Shown here: piece after piece, positions 57,099 to 64,000 of the stretch | How the letters are laid out: every line of letters starts with the position of its first letter | Numbering within the stretch: position 1 is the stretch's first letter | Source: Geminicoccus roseus DSM 18922 | GTDB lineage: Bacteria; Pseudomonadota; Alphaproteobacteria; Geminicoccales; Geminicoccaceae | Assembly: GCF_000427665.1 (NCBI RefSeq) | Contig: NZ_KE386572.1 | Coordinates: 4,898,373-4,962,372, forward strand | Length of the DNA stretch: 64,000 bases | Reading direction: 5' to 3' | Notes under the pieces: model-generated | Databases searched by the model: none | What the model was told of the DNA's origin: nothing | What the model saw: the letters and a program-made list of their open reading frames with translations, nothing else | Position numbers and translations under genes: made by a program

Positions 57099-59020
57099 GG
57101 TTCCAGCTCCACCAGGACCTGGCCGGCCTCGACCCGGTCCTCCGCACCCACGGCCACCGCCGCCACCATGCCGTCGCCGGGAGCCAGCAGCCGGTGCTCC
57201 ATCTTCATGGCGTCGATCACCACCAGGAGGTCGCCCTTCGCCACCCGCATGCCGGGCTCGGCGCGCACCTCCACCACCTTGCCCGGCAGGGGCGCACGGA
57301 CCACCCGCTCGTCGACGGCCTCCGCCGCCACGTCGGACGAGCCCGGCAGATGCAGCCGCAGCCCGCGTTCGACGAACAGGACGCTGCTCGGCTCGTTGCG
57401 CAGGACGAGGTGGCGGCGATGCCCGTCGATCTCCACCGCGACGATCCCGGGCGTGGCCGTCCAGAACAGCCGGAGTGCCAGCGTCGCGTCGCCCACGCGC
57501 ACGAGGTAGCCGTCCTGCCCGTGGCGGACCGTCACCTCGGCAGCGTCGAAGCGCACGGTCTCCTCGGCCGGCAGGTTGCAGCGCCAGGGCGGGCCGCAGA
57601 ACCAGGGATCGGCCGGATCGTTGGGCCTGGCGGCGACCCTGGCCACCGCCGCGATCGCGAGGTCCTCCGGCCCGGGCTCCGGCTCCTGCAGGAGGCCCGG
57701 CAGGGCCGGCTCCAGCCAGTTGGTGTCGATCCGCTGCTCCTGGAAGGCCGGCTCGCGCAGGATCCGGTCGAGCAGCGGGATGTTGGTGACGACCCCGCCG
57801 ATCTGGGTGCAGGCAAGCGCCGCCCGGGCCCGACGCAGGGCGCCCGCGCGATCGGCCGCGTGCACGACGAGCTTGGCCAGGAGGCTGTCGAAATGGGCGC
57901 CGACCGCGAATGCGATCGCAAGGCCATGGTCCAGCCTCGCCCCCTCCGGAAGCTCCAGCTCGGTGATCCTGCCGGTGGTCGGGCGCATCCCGTGGGCCGG
58001 GTCCTCGGCGCAGATCCGCAGCTCGATCGCATGGCCCTCCAGGCGCAGGTCCGCCTGGGCCAGGGGCAGGCGCTCGCCCCGGGCGATCCGCAGCTGCCAT
58101 TCGACCAGGTCCTGGCCGGACACCGCCTCGGTGACGGGATGCTCGACCTGCAGCCGGGTGTTGACCTCGATCAGATGCCAGGAAAGGTCCGGGGCCAGCA
58201 GGAACTCCACCGTCGCCGCGTTGCGGTAGCCGGCAGCGCCGATCAGCCGGGTCGCGGCCGAGCAGAGGGCGGCCCGGACCTCCCCGGGCAGGAAGGCGGC
58301 AGGGGACTCCTCGATGACCTTCTGGTGCCGGCGCTGCAGCGTGCAGTCGCGCTCGCCCAGATGGACCACGTTGCCATGGTCGTCGGCGAACACCTGAACC
58401 TCGACATGGCGGGGCGTCTCGACCAGCCGCTCCAGGATCAGGCTGCCGTCGCCGAACGCCGCCAGCGCCTCGGCCGAGGCCGCCGCCAGGAGGGAAGGCA
58501 GGTCGGCCAGGTCGCGCACCACCCGCATGCCGCGCCCGCCGCCGCCAGCGCTGGCCTTGACCAGGAGCGGCGCGCCGATGCGCAGCGCCTCCCCGGCCAG
58601 CCGCTCCTGATCGGCACCGTCATAGCCGGGCAGGACCGGGATCCCCTGCTCGACCGCGAGCTGCCGGGCGCCTGCCTTGGAGCCCAGCCGTTCCATGGCA
58701 TCGGCTCCGGGACCCACGAAGGTCAGGCCCGCCTCCATGACCGCGCGCGAGAACGGCGCGCTCTCCGACAGGAAGCCGTAGCCCGGATGGATCGCGTCGG
58801 CGCCGCTGCGCGCCGCGGCCCGCAGGAGCTTGCCGATGTCCAGATAGGTCTCGGCCGCGCTCTCGCCTTCCAGGTCGATGGCCTCGTCGGCCATCGCGAC
58901 ATGGAGCGCATCGCGGTCGGGGCTGCCGAATACCGCGACCGTGCGGATGCCCATCCGGTGGGCGGTGCGGGCGATGCGGCAGGCGATCTCGCCGCGATTG
59001 GCGATCAGCAGCTTTCTCAT
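57095..59020 (-). CDS. mccA: Methylcrotonoyl-CoA carboxylase, biotin-carrying alpha subunit
   Basis: Carries the biotin carboxylase and biotin carrier domains for ATP-dependent carboxylation of 3-methylcrotonyl-CoA. The protein is 641 residues. It starts LLIANRGEIACRIARTAHRM, has the ATP-grasp glycine loop SAGGGGRGMRVV (about 158-170), QVEHPVTE at about 290, a middle domain, and the biotinylation site IDAMKMEH near residue 605. The combination with a crotonase, an acyl-CoA carboxyltransferase and HMG-CoA lyase identifies it as MccA rather than acetyl- or propionyl-CoA carboxylase. It overlaps liuC upstream and mvaB downstream by 4 nt each. Confidence 0.94.
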   Translation of the reverse strand: MRKLLIANRGEIACRIARTAHRMGIRTVAVFGSPDRDALHVAMADEAIDLEGESAAETYLDIGKLLRAAARSGADAIHPGYGFLSESAPFSRAVMEAGLTFVGPGADAMERLGSKAGARQLAVEQGIPVLPGYDGADQERLAGEALRIGAPLLVKASAGGGGRGMRVVRDLADLPSLLAAASAEALAAFGDGSLILERLVETPRHVEVQVFADDHGNVVHLGERDCTLQRRHQKVIEESPAAFLPGEVRAALCSAATRLIGAAGYRNAATVEFLLAPDLSWHLIEVNTRLQVEHPVTEAVSGQDLVEWQLRIARGERLPLAQADLRLEGHAIELRICAEDPAHGMRPTTGRITELELPEGARLDHGLAIAFAVGAHFDSLLAKLVVHAADRAGALRRARAALACTQIGGVVTNIPLLDRILREPAFQEQRIDTNWLEPALPGLLQEPEPGPEDLAIAAVARVAARPNDPADPWFCGPPWRCNLPAEETVRFDAAEVTVRHGQDGYLVRVGDATLALRLFWTATPGIVAVEIDGHRRHLVLRNEPSSVLFVERGLRLHLPGSSDVAAEAVDERVVRAPLPGKVVEVRAEPGMRVAKGDLLVVIDAMKMEHRLLAPGDGMVAAVAVGAEDRVEAGQVLVELEP

Positions 59021-59802
59021 GCACCCGGCGCCCAGGCGGGACGGCGCTTGCCGAAGAAGGCCGCGATCCCCTCCTTCGCCTCGTCGCTGGCCCGGCGCTC
59101 CGCGATCGCCTGGACGGTGGCGCCGGCCACGAAGCTGCCGCCCTGCGGGCTGGTCGCCACCAGGTCGATCACGCGCTTGGCTTCGGCGACCGCACCGGGC
59201 GCCGCCTGGAGCAGGAGCTGGGCGATCTCGGCCGCGCGCCCGTCCAGGCCGTCCGCCGGCACCACCTCGTGGACGATGCCGAGGCCCCGGGCCATGGCCG
59301 CATCGAAGCGCTCGGCGGTCAGGAACCACCGGCGCGCCTGGCGGGGACCCATCGCCCGCATCACGAACGGCGCCACGATCGCCGGGACCAATCCCAGGCG
59401 CACCTCGGTCAGCCCGAACAGCGTCCCTTCGGCGGCAAGGGCGATGTCGGCCGCGCAGACCAGGCCCAGCGCACCCGCCATGGCGGCGCCGTGGGCCAGG
59501 CAAACGGTCGCCTGCGGAAGCTGGTCGAACGCCAGCAGCATCTCGCACAGCCGCATGGCGTCGGCCTGGTTCTCCTCGGCCGTGAAGGAAGCGGCCCGGC
59601 GCATCCAGGCGAGGTCGGCGCCGCTGCAGAAGGCGGGGCCGGCGCCGCGCAGGACCACCACCCGTGCGTCGTGGTCCTCCGCCAGGGCCAGGAACTGCTC
59701 GTGCAGGAGCGCGATCAGCTTCTCGTCCAGGGCGTTGCGCACGGCTGGCCGGTTGAGGGTCAGGGTGACGACGGCGCCGGAGCGATCGACCTCGAGCGAC
59801 AT
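59017..59802 (-). CDS. liuC: Enoyl-CoA hydratase, probable methylglutaconyl-CoA hydratase
   Basis: Crotonase-family enzyme of 261 residues that should hydrate 3-methylglutaconyl-CoA to HMG-CoA. Seen are VVVLRGAGPAFCSGADLAWM (about 48-67, oxyanion loop), CLAHGAAMAGALGLVCAADI (about 98-117, with oxyanion-hole Gly) and GLTEVRLGLVPAIVAPFVMR (about 128-147, catalytic Glu region). It lies 3 bp after mccB and 4 nt into mccA, so its role follows from context; on sequence alone another short-chain enoyl-CoA hydratase is possible. Confidence 0.88.
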   Translation of the reverse strand: MSLEVDRSGAVVTLTLNRPAVRNALDEKLIALLHEQFLALAEDHDARVVVLRGAGPAFCSGADLAWMRRAASFTAEENQADAMRLCEMLLAFDQLPQATVCLAHGAAMAGALGLVCAADIALAAEGTLFGLTEVRLGLVPAIVAPFVMRAMGPRQARRWFLTAERFDAAMARGLGIVHEVVPADGLDGRAAEIAQLLLQAAPGAVAEAKRVIDLVATSPQGGSFVAGATVQAIAERRASDEAKEGIAAFFGKRRPAWAPGA

Positions 59803-59805
59803 GGG

Positions 59806-61410
59806 CTACATCCGGAACACGCCGAACCGGGTGTCCGGAATCGGCGTCGTGAGGGTGGCGGCCAGCGAAAGGGCCAGGACCCGGCGGGTATCGGCCGGAT
59901 CGATGATGCCGTCGTCCCAGAGCCTGGCCGAGGCATAGTAGGGATCGCCCTGGATGGCGTACTGCTCTCGGATCGGCGCCTCGAAAGCCGCCTGATCCTC
60001 GGCCGACCAGCTCTGCCCTCTCGCCTCCAGGGCATCGCGCCGTACGGTCGAGAGGACCGAGGCTGCCTGCTCCCCGCCCATCACCGAGATCCGGGCGTTC
60101 GGCCAGGACCACAGGAAGCGCGGGTCATAGGCGCGCCCGGCCATGGCGTAGTTGCCGGCCCCGAAGCTGCCGCCCAGCAGCAGCGTGACCTTGGGCACCG
60201 CGGCGCAGGCCACCGCATGGACTAGCTTGGCGCCCTCCTTGGCGATCCCGCCCTGCTCGTAGCTCCGACCGACCATGAAGCCGGCGATGTTCTGCAGGAA
60301 CAGGAGCGGCAGCTTGCGGCGGCAGCAAAGCTCGATGAAGTGGGCGCCCTTGGCGGCGCTCTCGGCGAACAGGATGCCGTCATTGGCGAGGATGCCGACC
60401 GGCATGCCCATGACCTGCCCGAAGCCGGTGACCAGCGTGGCGCCGAAGCGCGGCTTGAACTCGTCGAAGCGCGAGCCGTCCAGGATCCGGGCCAGCAGCT
60501 CCCGCACCGGCCAGGGCTCGCGCACGTCCTTCGGGATCAGGCCATGGATCTCGCTGGCCGGATAGAGCGGCTCCTCGAAGCGTGCCTGAGCGACGGAGGG
60601 TGCCGGCGGGACCAGGTCGCGGATGGCGGCGCGCGCCAGTTCCAGGGCATGGGCGTCGTCCTGGGCGAGCTGGTCGGCCACGCCCGACAGGCGGGTGTGC
60701 ATCTCCGCCCCGCCCAGTTCCTCAGCACTCACCACCTCGCCGGTGGCAGCCTTCACCAAGGGCGGCCCGCCCAGGAAGATGGTGCCCTGCCCCTTCACGA
60801 TGATGGCGAGATCGGCCATTGCCGGGACATAGGCGCCGCCGGCGGTGCAGGAGCCCATCACCACGGCGACCTGGGCGATGCCGTCGGCCGAGAGCCGCGC
60901 CTGGTGGTAGAAGATCCGGCCGAAATGCTCGCGGTCGGGAAACACCTCGTCCTGGGCCGGCAGGTAGGCGCCGCCGCTGTCGACCAGGTAGACGCAGGGC
61001 AGCCGGTTCTCCGCCGCAATCCGCTGCGCACGCAGGTGCTTCTTCACGGTCAGCGGATAATAGGTCCCGCCCTTCACCGTGGCGTCGTTGGCCACCACCA
61101 TGCAGGTGCGGCCCTCGATCCGGCCGATGCCGGTGACGATCCCGGCGGAAGGCACCGGGTCGTCGTAGACGCCGCTGGCCGCGTGCTGGCCGATCTCCAG
61201 GAAGGCGGAGCCGGGATCGAGGAGCCGGTCGATCCGGGTCCGGGCGAACAGCTTGCCGCGGGATTCGTGGCGGGCGCGGGAGACCGCACCGCCGCCTTCG
61301 GCAATCGCGGCTGCCCGCTCGCGCAAGCTGGCCACCAGCGCCCGGTTATGGGCCGCGCGCTCCCGAAAACTCGTAGAGCGCGGATCGATGGCCGAGCGCA
61401 GGACGGTCAC
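59806..61410 (-). CDS. mccB: Methylcrotonoyl-CoA carboxylase, carboxyltransferase beta subunit
   Basis: Transfers the carboxyl group from biotin to 3-methylcrotonyl-CoA. The protein is 534 residues, usual for MccB. Conserved segments are [20 protein letters not shown] (about 49-68), [40 protein letters not shown] (about 139-158), [20 protein letters not shown] and [20 protein letters not shown] (about 369-388). [12 protein letters not shown] and GGAYLPxQDEVFPD distinguish MccB from propionyl-CoA carboxylase beta. It pairs with mccA two genes downstream. Confidence 0.95.
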   Translation of the reverse strand: MTVLRSAIDPRSTSFRERAAHNRALVASLRERAAAIAEGGGAVSRARHESRGKLFARTRIDRLLDPGSAFLEIGQHAASGVYDDPVPSAGIVTGIGRIEGRTCMVVANDATVKGGTYYPLTVKKHLRAQRIAAENRLPCVYLVDSGGAYLPAQDEVFPDREHFGRIFYHQARLSADGIAQVAVVMGSCTAGGAYVPAMADLAIIVKGQGTIFLGGPPLVKAATGEVVSAEELGGAEMHTRLSGVADQLAQDDAHALELARAAIRDLVPPAPSVAQARFEEPLYPASEIHGLIPKDVREPWPVRELLARILDGSRFDEFKPRFGATLVTGFGQVMGMPVGILANDGILFAESAAKGAHFIELCCRRKLPLLFLQNIAGFMVGRSYEQGGIAKEGAKLVHAVACAAVPKVTLLLGGSFGAGNYAMAGRAYDPRFLWSWPNARISVMGGEQAASVLSTVRRDALEARGQSWSAEDQAAFEAPIREQYAIQGDPYYASARLWDDGIIDPADTRRVLALSLAATLTTPIPDTRFGVFRM

Positions 61411-61475
61411 GGCCGGCTCACCCTTCGGTCGGCCGCGGCGCCGGGACGGTCATGTACCGTGCCGCCCGTCACCGG

Positions 61476-62078
61476 TCACCAGCCACCGCTGGCCAGCCAG
61501 CGCTCGACCTGGTCCAGCCGGTCGGCGCCCCAGAAGGGCTCGCCGTCGACGATGATGAACGGCGAGCCGAACACGCCCGCCTCGACCGCCCGGTCGGTCT
61601 CCGCCTTGAGCCGCGCCTTGATCGCCGGATCGGCCACCGCAGCGCGCAGTTCCTCCTCGGCAATACCCAGGTCGGCGGCGACCTCCAGCACCTGCTCGAC
61701 CGTCGACATGTCGCGGCCCATGCCCCAATGGGCATGGAAGATGGCCTCGGCGAAGCCGCGGGCGATGTCGGGGTCCTTGTCGGCCAGCCACCAGTAGGTC
61801 CGGCTCGCGGTCAGCGAGTTCATCGGCATGGTCGGCGGCATCACCAGCGGCGCTCCCATCAGCCGGGCGCAACGGGGCACGTCGCGCAGGAAATAGGGTC
61901 CCCGCAGGGGGGCCTGGACGTTGGAGACCGAGCCCGAGATCTTGAAGGCCGCTCCCAGCATGATCGGGCGCCAGGAGACCTCCCGCTGATAGGCGGCAGC
62001 GATCGTGTCGATCTTCAGCGAGGCGAAGTAGCCATAGGGGCTGGCGAACTCGAAGTAGAACTCGATCGGCTCGTTCAT
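61476..62078 (-). CDS. DsbA-fold isomerase (2-hydroxychromene-2-carboxylate isomerase-like)
   Basis: A 200-residue kappa-class GST/DsbA-like protein. The start [20 protein letters not shown] has Ser at the active-site position of the thioredoxin-like CxxC (SPYGY), as in NahD-type isomerases that use glutathione. The cis-Pro segment [20 protein letters not shown] (about 167-186) and the C-terminal QVERWL are typical. Its ATG overlaps the ivd stop, placing it inside the leucine operon where no naphthalene-type reaction is expected. The substrate is unknown. Confidence 0.85.
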   Translation of the reverse strand: MNEPIEFYFEFASPYGYFASLKIDTIAAAYQREVSWRPIMLGAAFKISGSVSNVQAPLRGPYFLRDVPRCARLMGAPLVMPPTMPMNSLTASRTYWWLADKDPDIARGFAEAIFHAHWGMGRDMSTVEQVLEVAADLGIAEEELRAAVADPAIKARLKAETDRAVEAGVFGSPFIIVDGEPFWGADRLDQVERWLASGGW

Positions 62079-63229
62079 GCACCATCCAACCCGGTAAGGC
62101 GGCGGCCGATCAGCCAGCGGCGGATCTCGGATGTGCCGGCGCCTATCTCGTACAGCTTGGCGTCACGCAGCAGGCGCTCGGCCGGGTAGTCCTTCGTATA
62201 GCCATTCCCCCCCAGGATCTGGATGCAGTCGAGTGCCGCAGCCGTGGCCGCCTCGGCGGCGAACAGAAGGCAGCCGGCGGCGTCCTCCCGGCTGGTCCGG
62301 CCGGCATCCGCGGCACGCGCCACCGCATAGACCAGGGCGCGCGCCGCCTGCAGGCGGGTGTAGAGATCGGCGAGCTTGCCCTGGACCAGCTGGAAGCTGC
62401 CGATCGGCTGGCCGAACTGCTCGCGGCTGCGGGCATAGTCGAGCGCCAGGTCGAACGCCGCCTGGTGGATGCCCAGGGGCCCGCCCGCCAGCACGATCCG
62501 CTCGTAGTCCAGCCCCGACATCAGGACCCGCACGCCGCCGCCGACCTGGCCCAGCACGTTGGCATCCGGGACGAACGCGTCCTCGAAGACCAGGGGCGCC
62601 GTCGGCGAGCCGCGCATCCCCAACTTGTCGAGCTTGGCGCCCACCGAGAAGCCCGGCATGCCGCGCTCGATCAGGAACGCGGTGATCCCCTTGGGTCCCG
62701 CCGCGGGATCGGTCTTGGCATAGACCACCAGCACGTCCGCCTCGGGTGCGTTGGTGATCCACATCTTCTCGCCGGTGATCCGCCAGCCACCCTCCGCCCG
62801 CTCGGCCCGGGTGCGCATGGCGACCACGTCGGAGCCGGCATTCGGCTCCGACATCGCCAGCGCGCCTACCCGGCTGCCGTCGATCAGGCCGGGCAGGAAG
62901 CGCGCCTTCTGCTCCTCGGAGCCGTTCAGGCGGATCTGGTTGACGCACAGATTGGCATGGGCGCCATAGGAGAGGCCGACCGAGGCGCTGGCGTAGGAGA
63001 TCTCCTCCATGGCGACCACATGGGCGAGATAGCCCATGCCCGCCCCGCCCGCTTCCTCCGGCACGGTCAGCCCCAGCAGGCCGAGTTCGCCCATGGCCGG
63101 CCACAGCTCCCGCGGGAAGCGGTCGTCCCGGTCGATCGCCCCGGCCAGCGGCGCGATCTTCTCGGCGGCGAAGCGCCGCAGCATGTCGCGCAGGGCGGCG
63201 ACCTCGTCGGGCAGGTCGTGGTCGAGCAT
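62075..63229 (-). CDS. ivd: Isovaleryl-CoA dehydrogenase
   Basis: FAD enzyme that oxidises isovaleryl-CoA to 3-methylcrotonyl-CoA, the substrate of MccAB encoded downstream. The protein is 384 residues. Landmarks are [20 protein letters not shown] (about 125-144), [20 protein letters not shown] and [15 protein letters not shown] (about 230-245), in which the Glu corresponds to the catalytic base of human IVD; this internal position separates IVD from other acyl-CoA dehydrogenases. The C-terminal [20 protein letters not shown] is also conserved. Its start is 11 bp after the mgtE stop. Confidence 0.95.
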   Translation of the reverse strand: MLDHDLPDEVAALRDMLRRFAAEKIAPLAGAIDRDDRFPRELWPAMGELGLLGLTVPEEAGGAGMGYLAHVVAMEEISYASASVGLSYGAHANLCVNQIRLNGSEEQKARFLPGLIDGSRVGALAMSEPNAGSDVVAMRTRAERAEGGWRITGEKMWITNAPEADVLVVYAKTDPAAGPKGITAFLIERGMPGFSVGAKLDKLGMRGSPTAPLVFEDAFVPDANVLGQVGGGVRVLMSGLDYERIVLAGGPLGIHQAAFDLALDYARSREQFGQPIGSFQLVQGKLADLYTRLQAARALVYAVARAADAGRTSREDAAGCLLFAAEAATAAALDCIQILGGNGYTKDYPAERLLRDAKLYEIGAGTSEIRRWLIGRRLTGLDGA

Positions 63230-63240
63230 GGCTGGTCCCT

Positions 63241-63999
63241 TCACAGGAGCACGACGGAGGCCATTCCAAGGAACGTGAAGAACCCTACCACGTCGGTGAC
63301 GGTGGTGAGAAACACGGTGGAGGCGATCGCCGGGTCCAGGCCCAGCCGCTGCAGGCCGAGCGGGATCGCCGCCCCGGCCAGCCCCGCCACCGCGACGTTC
63401 ACCAGCATGGCGATGCCGAAAATGATGGCGAGTTCGCCCTGCCAGAACCAAAGGAAGGCGGTGGCGAGGCCGATCACCAGGAAGCCGCCGCCGTTGAGCA
63501 GGCCGACCACGGATTCCTTGCCGATCAGCTTCCAGGTCTCGCGCCGGCCGAGCCGGCCCACCGCGAGCGCGCGCACCGTCACGGTCAGCGTCTGGGTGCC
63601 GGCATTGCCGCCCATGCTGGCGATGATCGGCATCAGCACCGCCAGCGCGGTGAGCTGCTGGATCGAGCCCTCGAAGGCGCCGATCACCATGGAGGCCACC
63701 ACCGCGGTGGCGAGGTTGATGGCGAGCCAGGGCAGCCGGTGCAGCGCGGTGAGCCAGGGGCCGGTATAGCGGTCGCTCTCGGCGACGCCGCCCAGCCGGA
63801 GCAGGTCGTCCTCCGCCTCCTCCTCGACCACCTCGACGATGTCGTCGAGGGTGACGATGCCCATCAGCCGCCCGCCCGAGTCGACCACCGGCGCCGAGTT
63901 CAGCCCGTGCCGGCGAAAGATCCGGGCGACCTCCTCCTGGTCGGTCGCGGCGTCGATCACGACCTGCTCCTTCAGGCGCAGGGAGCGCATGGTGGTGTC
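63241..63999 (-). CDS. mgtE: Magnesium transporter MgtE (truncated by window edge)
   Basis: The C-terminal part of a CorB/MgtE-type Mg2+ channel. The frame runs off the right edge (Asp-Thr-Thr precede the first visible Met), so about 250 N-terminal-to-CBS2 and membrane residues of an expected 450 are present. Seen are the second CBS domain ([20 protein letters not shown]) and five membrane helices, including the pore segment [20 protein letters not shown] and the C-terminal [18 protein letters not shown], both diagnostic. It ends 11 bp before ivd on the same strand; the ribosome-binding site of ivd overlaps this region. Confidence 0.93.
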   Translation of the reverse strand, partial: DTTMRSLRLKEQVVIDAATDQEEVARIFRRHGLNSAPVVDSGGRLMGIVTLDDIVEVVEEEAEDDLLRLGGVAESDRYTGPWLTALHRLPWLAINLATAVVASMVIGAFEGSIQQLTALAVLMPIIASMGGNAGTQTLTVTVRALAVGRLGRRETWKLIGKESVVGLLNGGGFLVIGLATAFLWFWQGELAIIFGIAMLVNVAVAGLAGAAIPLGLQRLGLDPAIASTVFLTTVTDVVGFFTFLGMASVVLL

Positions 64000-64000
64000 G

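Overview
The window is a dense, high-GC stretch of chromosome from a Gram-negative alphaproteobacterium. It holds about 52 genes, no gap longer than about 250 bp and no insertion sequence, phage gene, CRISPR array, tRNA or rRNA that I can see. The group assignment rests on trpD-trpC-moaC-moeA-lexA synteny, a lexA promoter carrying the alphaproteobacterial GAAC-N7-GAAC operator, a class I lysyl-tRNA synthetase, a membrane-anchored cytochrome c beside kdsB-pheA, and a YejABEF-type importer. A Rhodospirillales- or Geminicoccales-like member is my guess; the genus is not resolvable by eye. KdsB implies a KDO-containing lipopolysaccharide.

Layout. 1-4.2 kb: tryptophan and molybdopterin genes ending in autoregulated lexA. 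4.2-8.1 kb: glycerophosphodiesterase, RecD2-like helicase and an inositol-monophosphatase-family enzyme. 8.2-11.8 kb: three membrane proteins (CPA1 antiporter, DUF421 protein, sodium:amino-acid symporter). 11.9-14.1 kb: an unrecognised two-gene module, made of an 83-residue membrane-anchored protein and an exported 664-residue protein, which share the motif GRDNxGTI; the second carries eight repeats of exactly 47 residues. 14.1-20.2 kb: O6-alkylguanine repair with a 52-residue membrane protein, a hypothetical protein beside an AT-rich patch, a membrane sulfatase-fold protein, SufE, a glutamine amidotransferase and cyclopropane fatty acid synthase. 20.3-24.9 kb: an lhr-pdeM-photolyase repair operon. 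25-26.3 kb: a degenerate EAL protein.

26.5-38.2 kb: lysS, rsmB, purH, an Atg22-like MFS protein, a thioredoxin-fold protein with UbiD, and a run with a CysQ-like phosphatase, an Ldh-family dehydrogenase and an LhgO-like flavoprotein. 38.3-43.7 kb: a GGDEF-EAL protein, guaB and an IlvD/Edd dehydratase ended by a strong terminator. 43.7-51 kb: yejABEF, hisN and a cytochrome c with an Ala/Pro tail. 51.3-56.1 kb: kdsB, pheA and a short PutA. 56.2-64 kb: a leucine/isovalerate degradation operon (ivd, mccB, liuC, mccA, mvaB) interrupted by a DsbA-fold isomerase gene and lying directly downstream of a truncated mgtE.

Most of the window is core metabolism and repair. The best candidate for something undescribed is the 11.9-14.1 kb module. 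Secondary candidates are the photolyase-extended Lhr/PdeM operon and the non-catalytic EAL protein.
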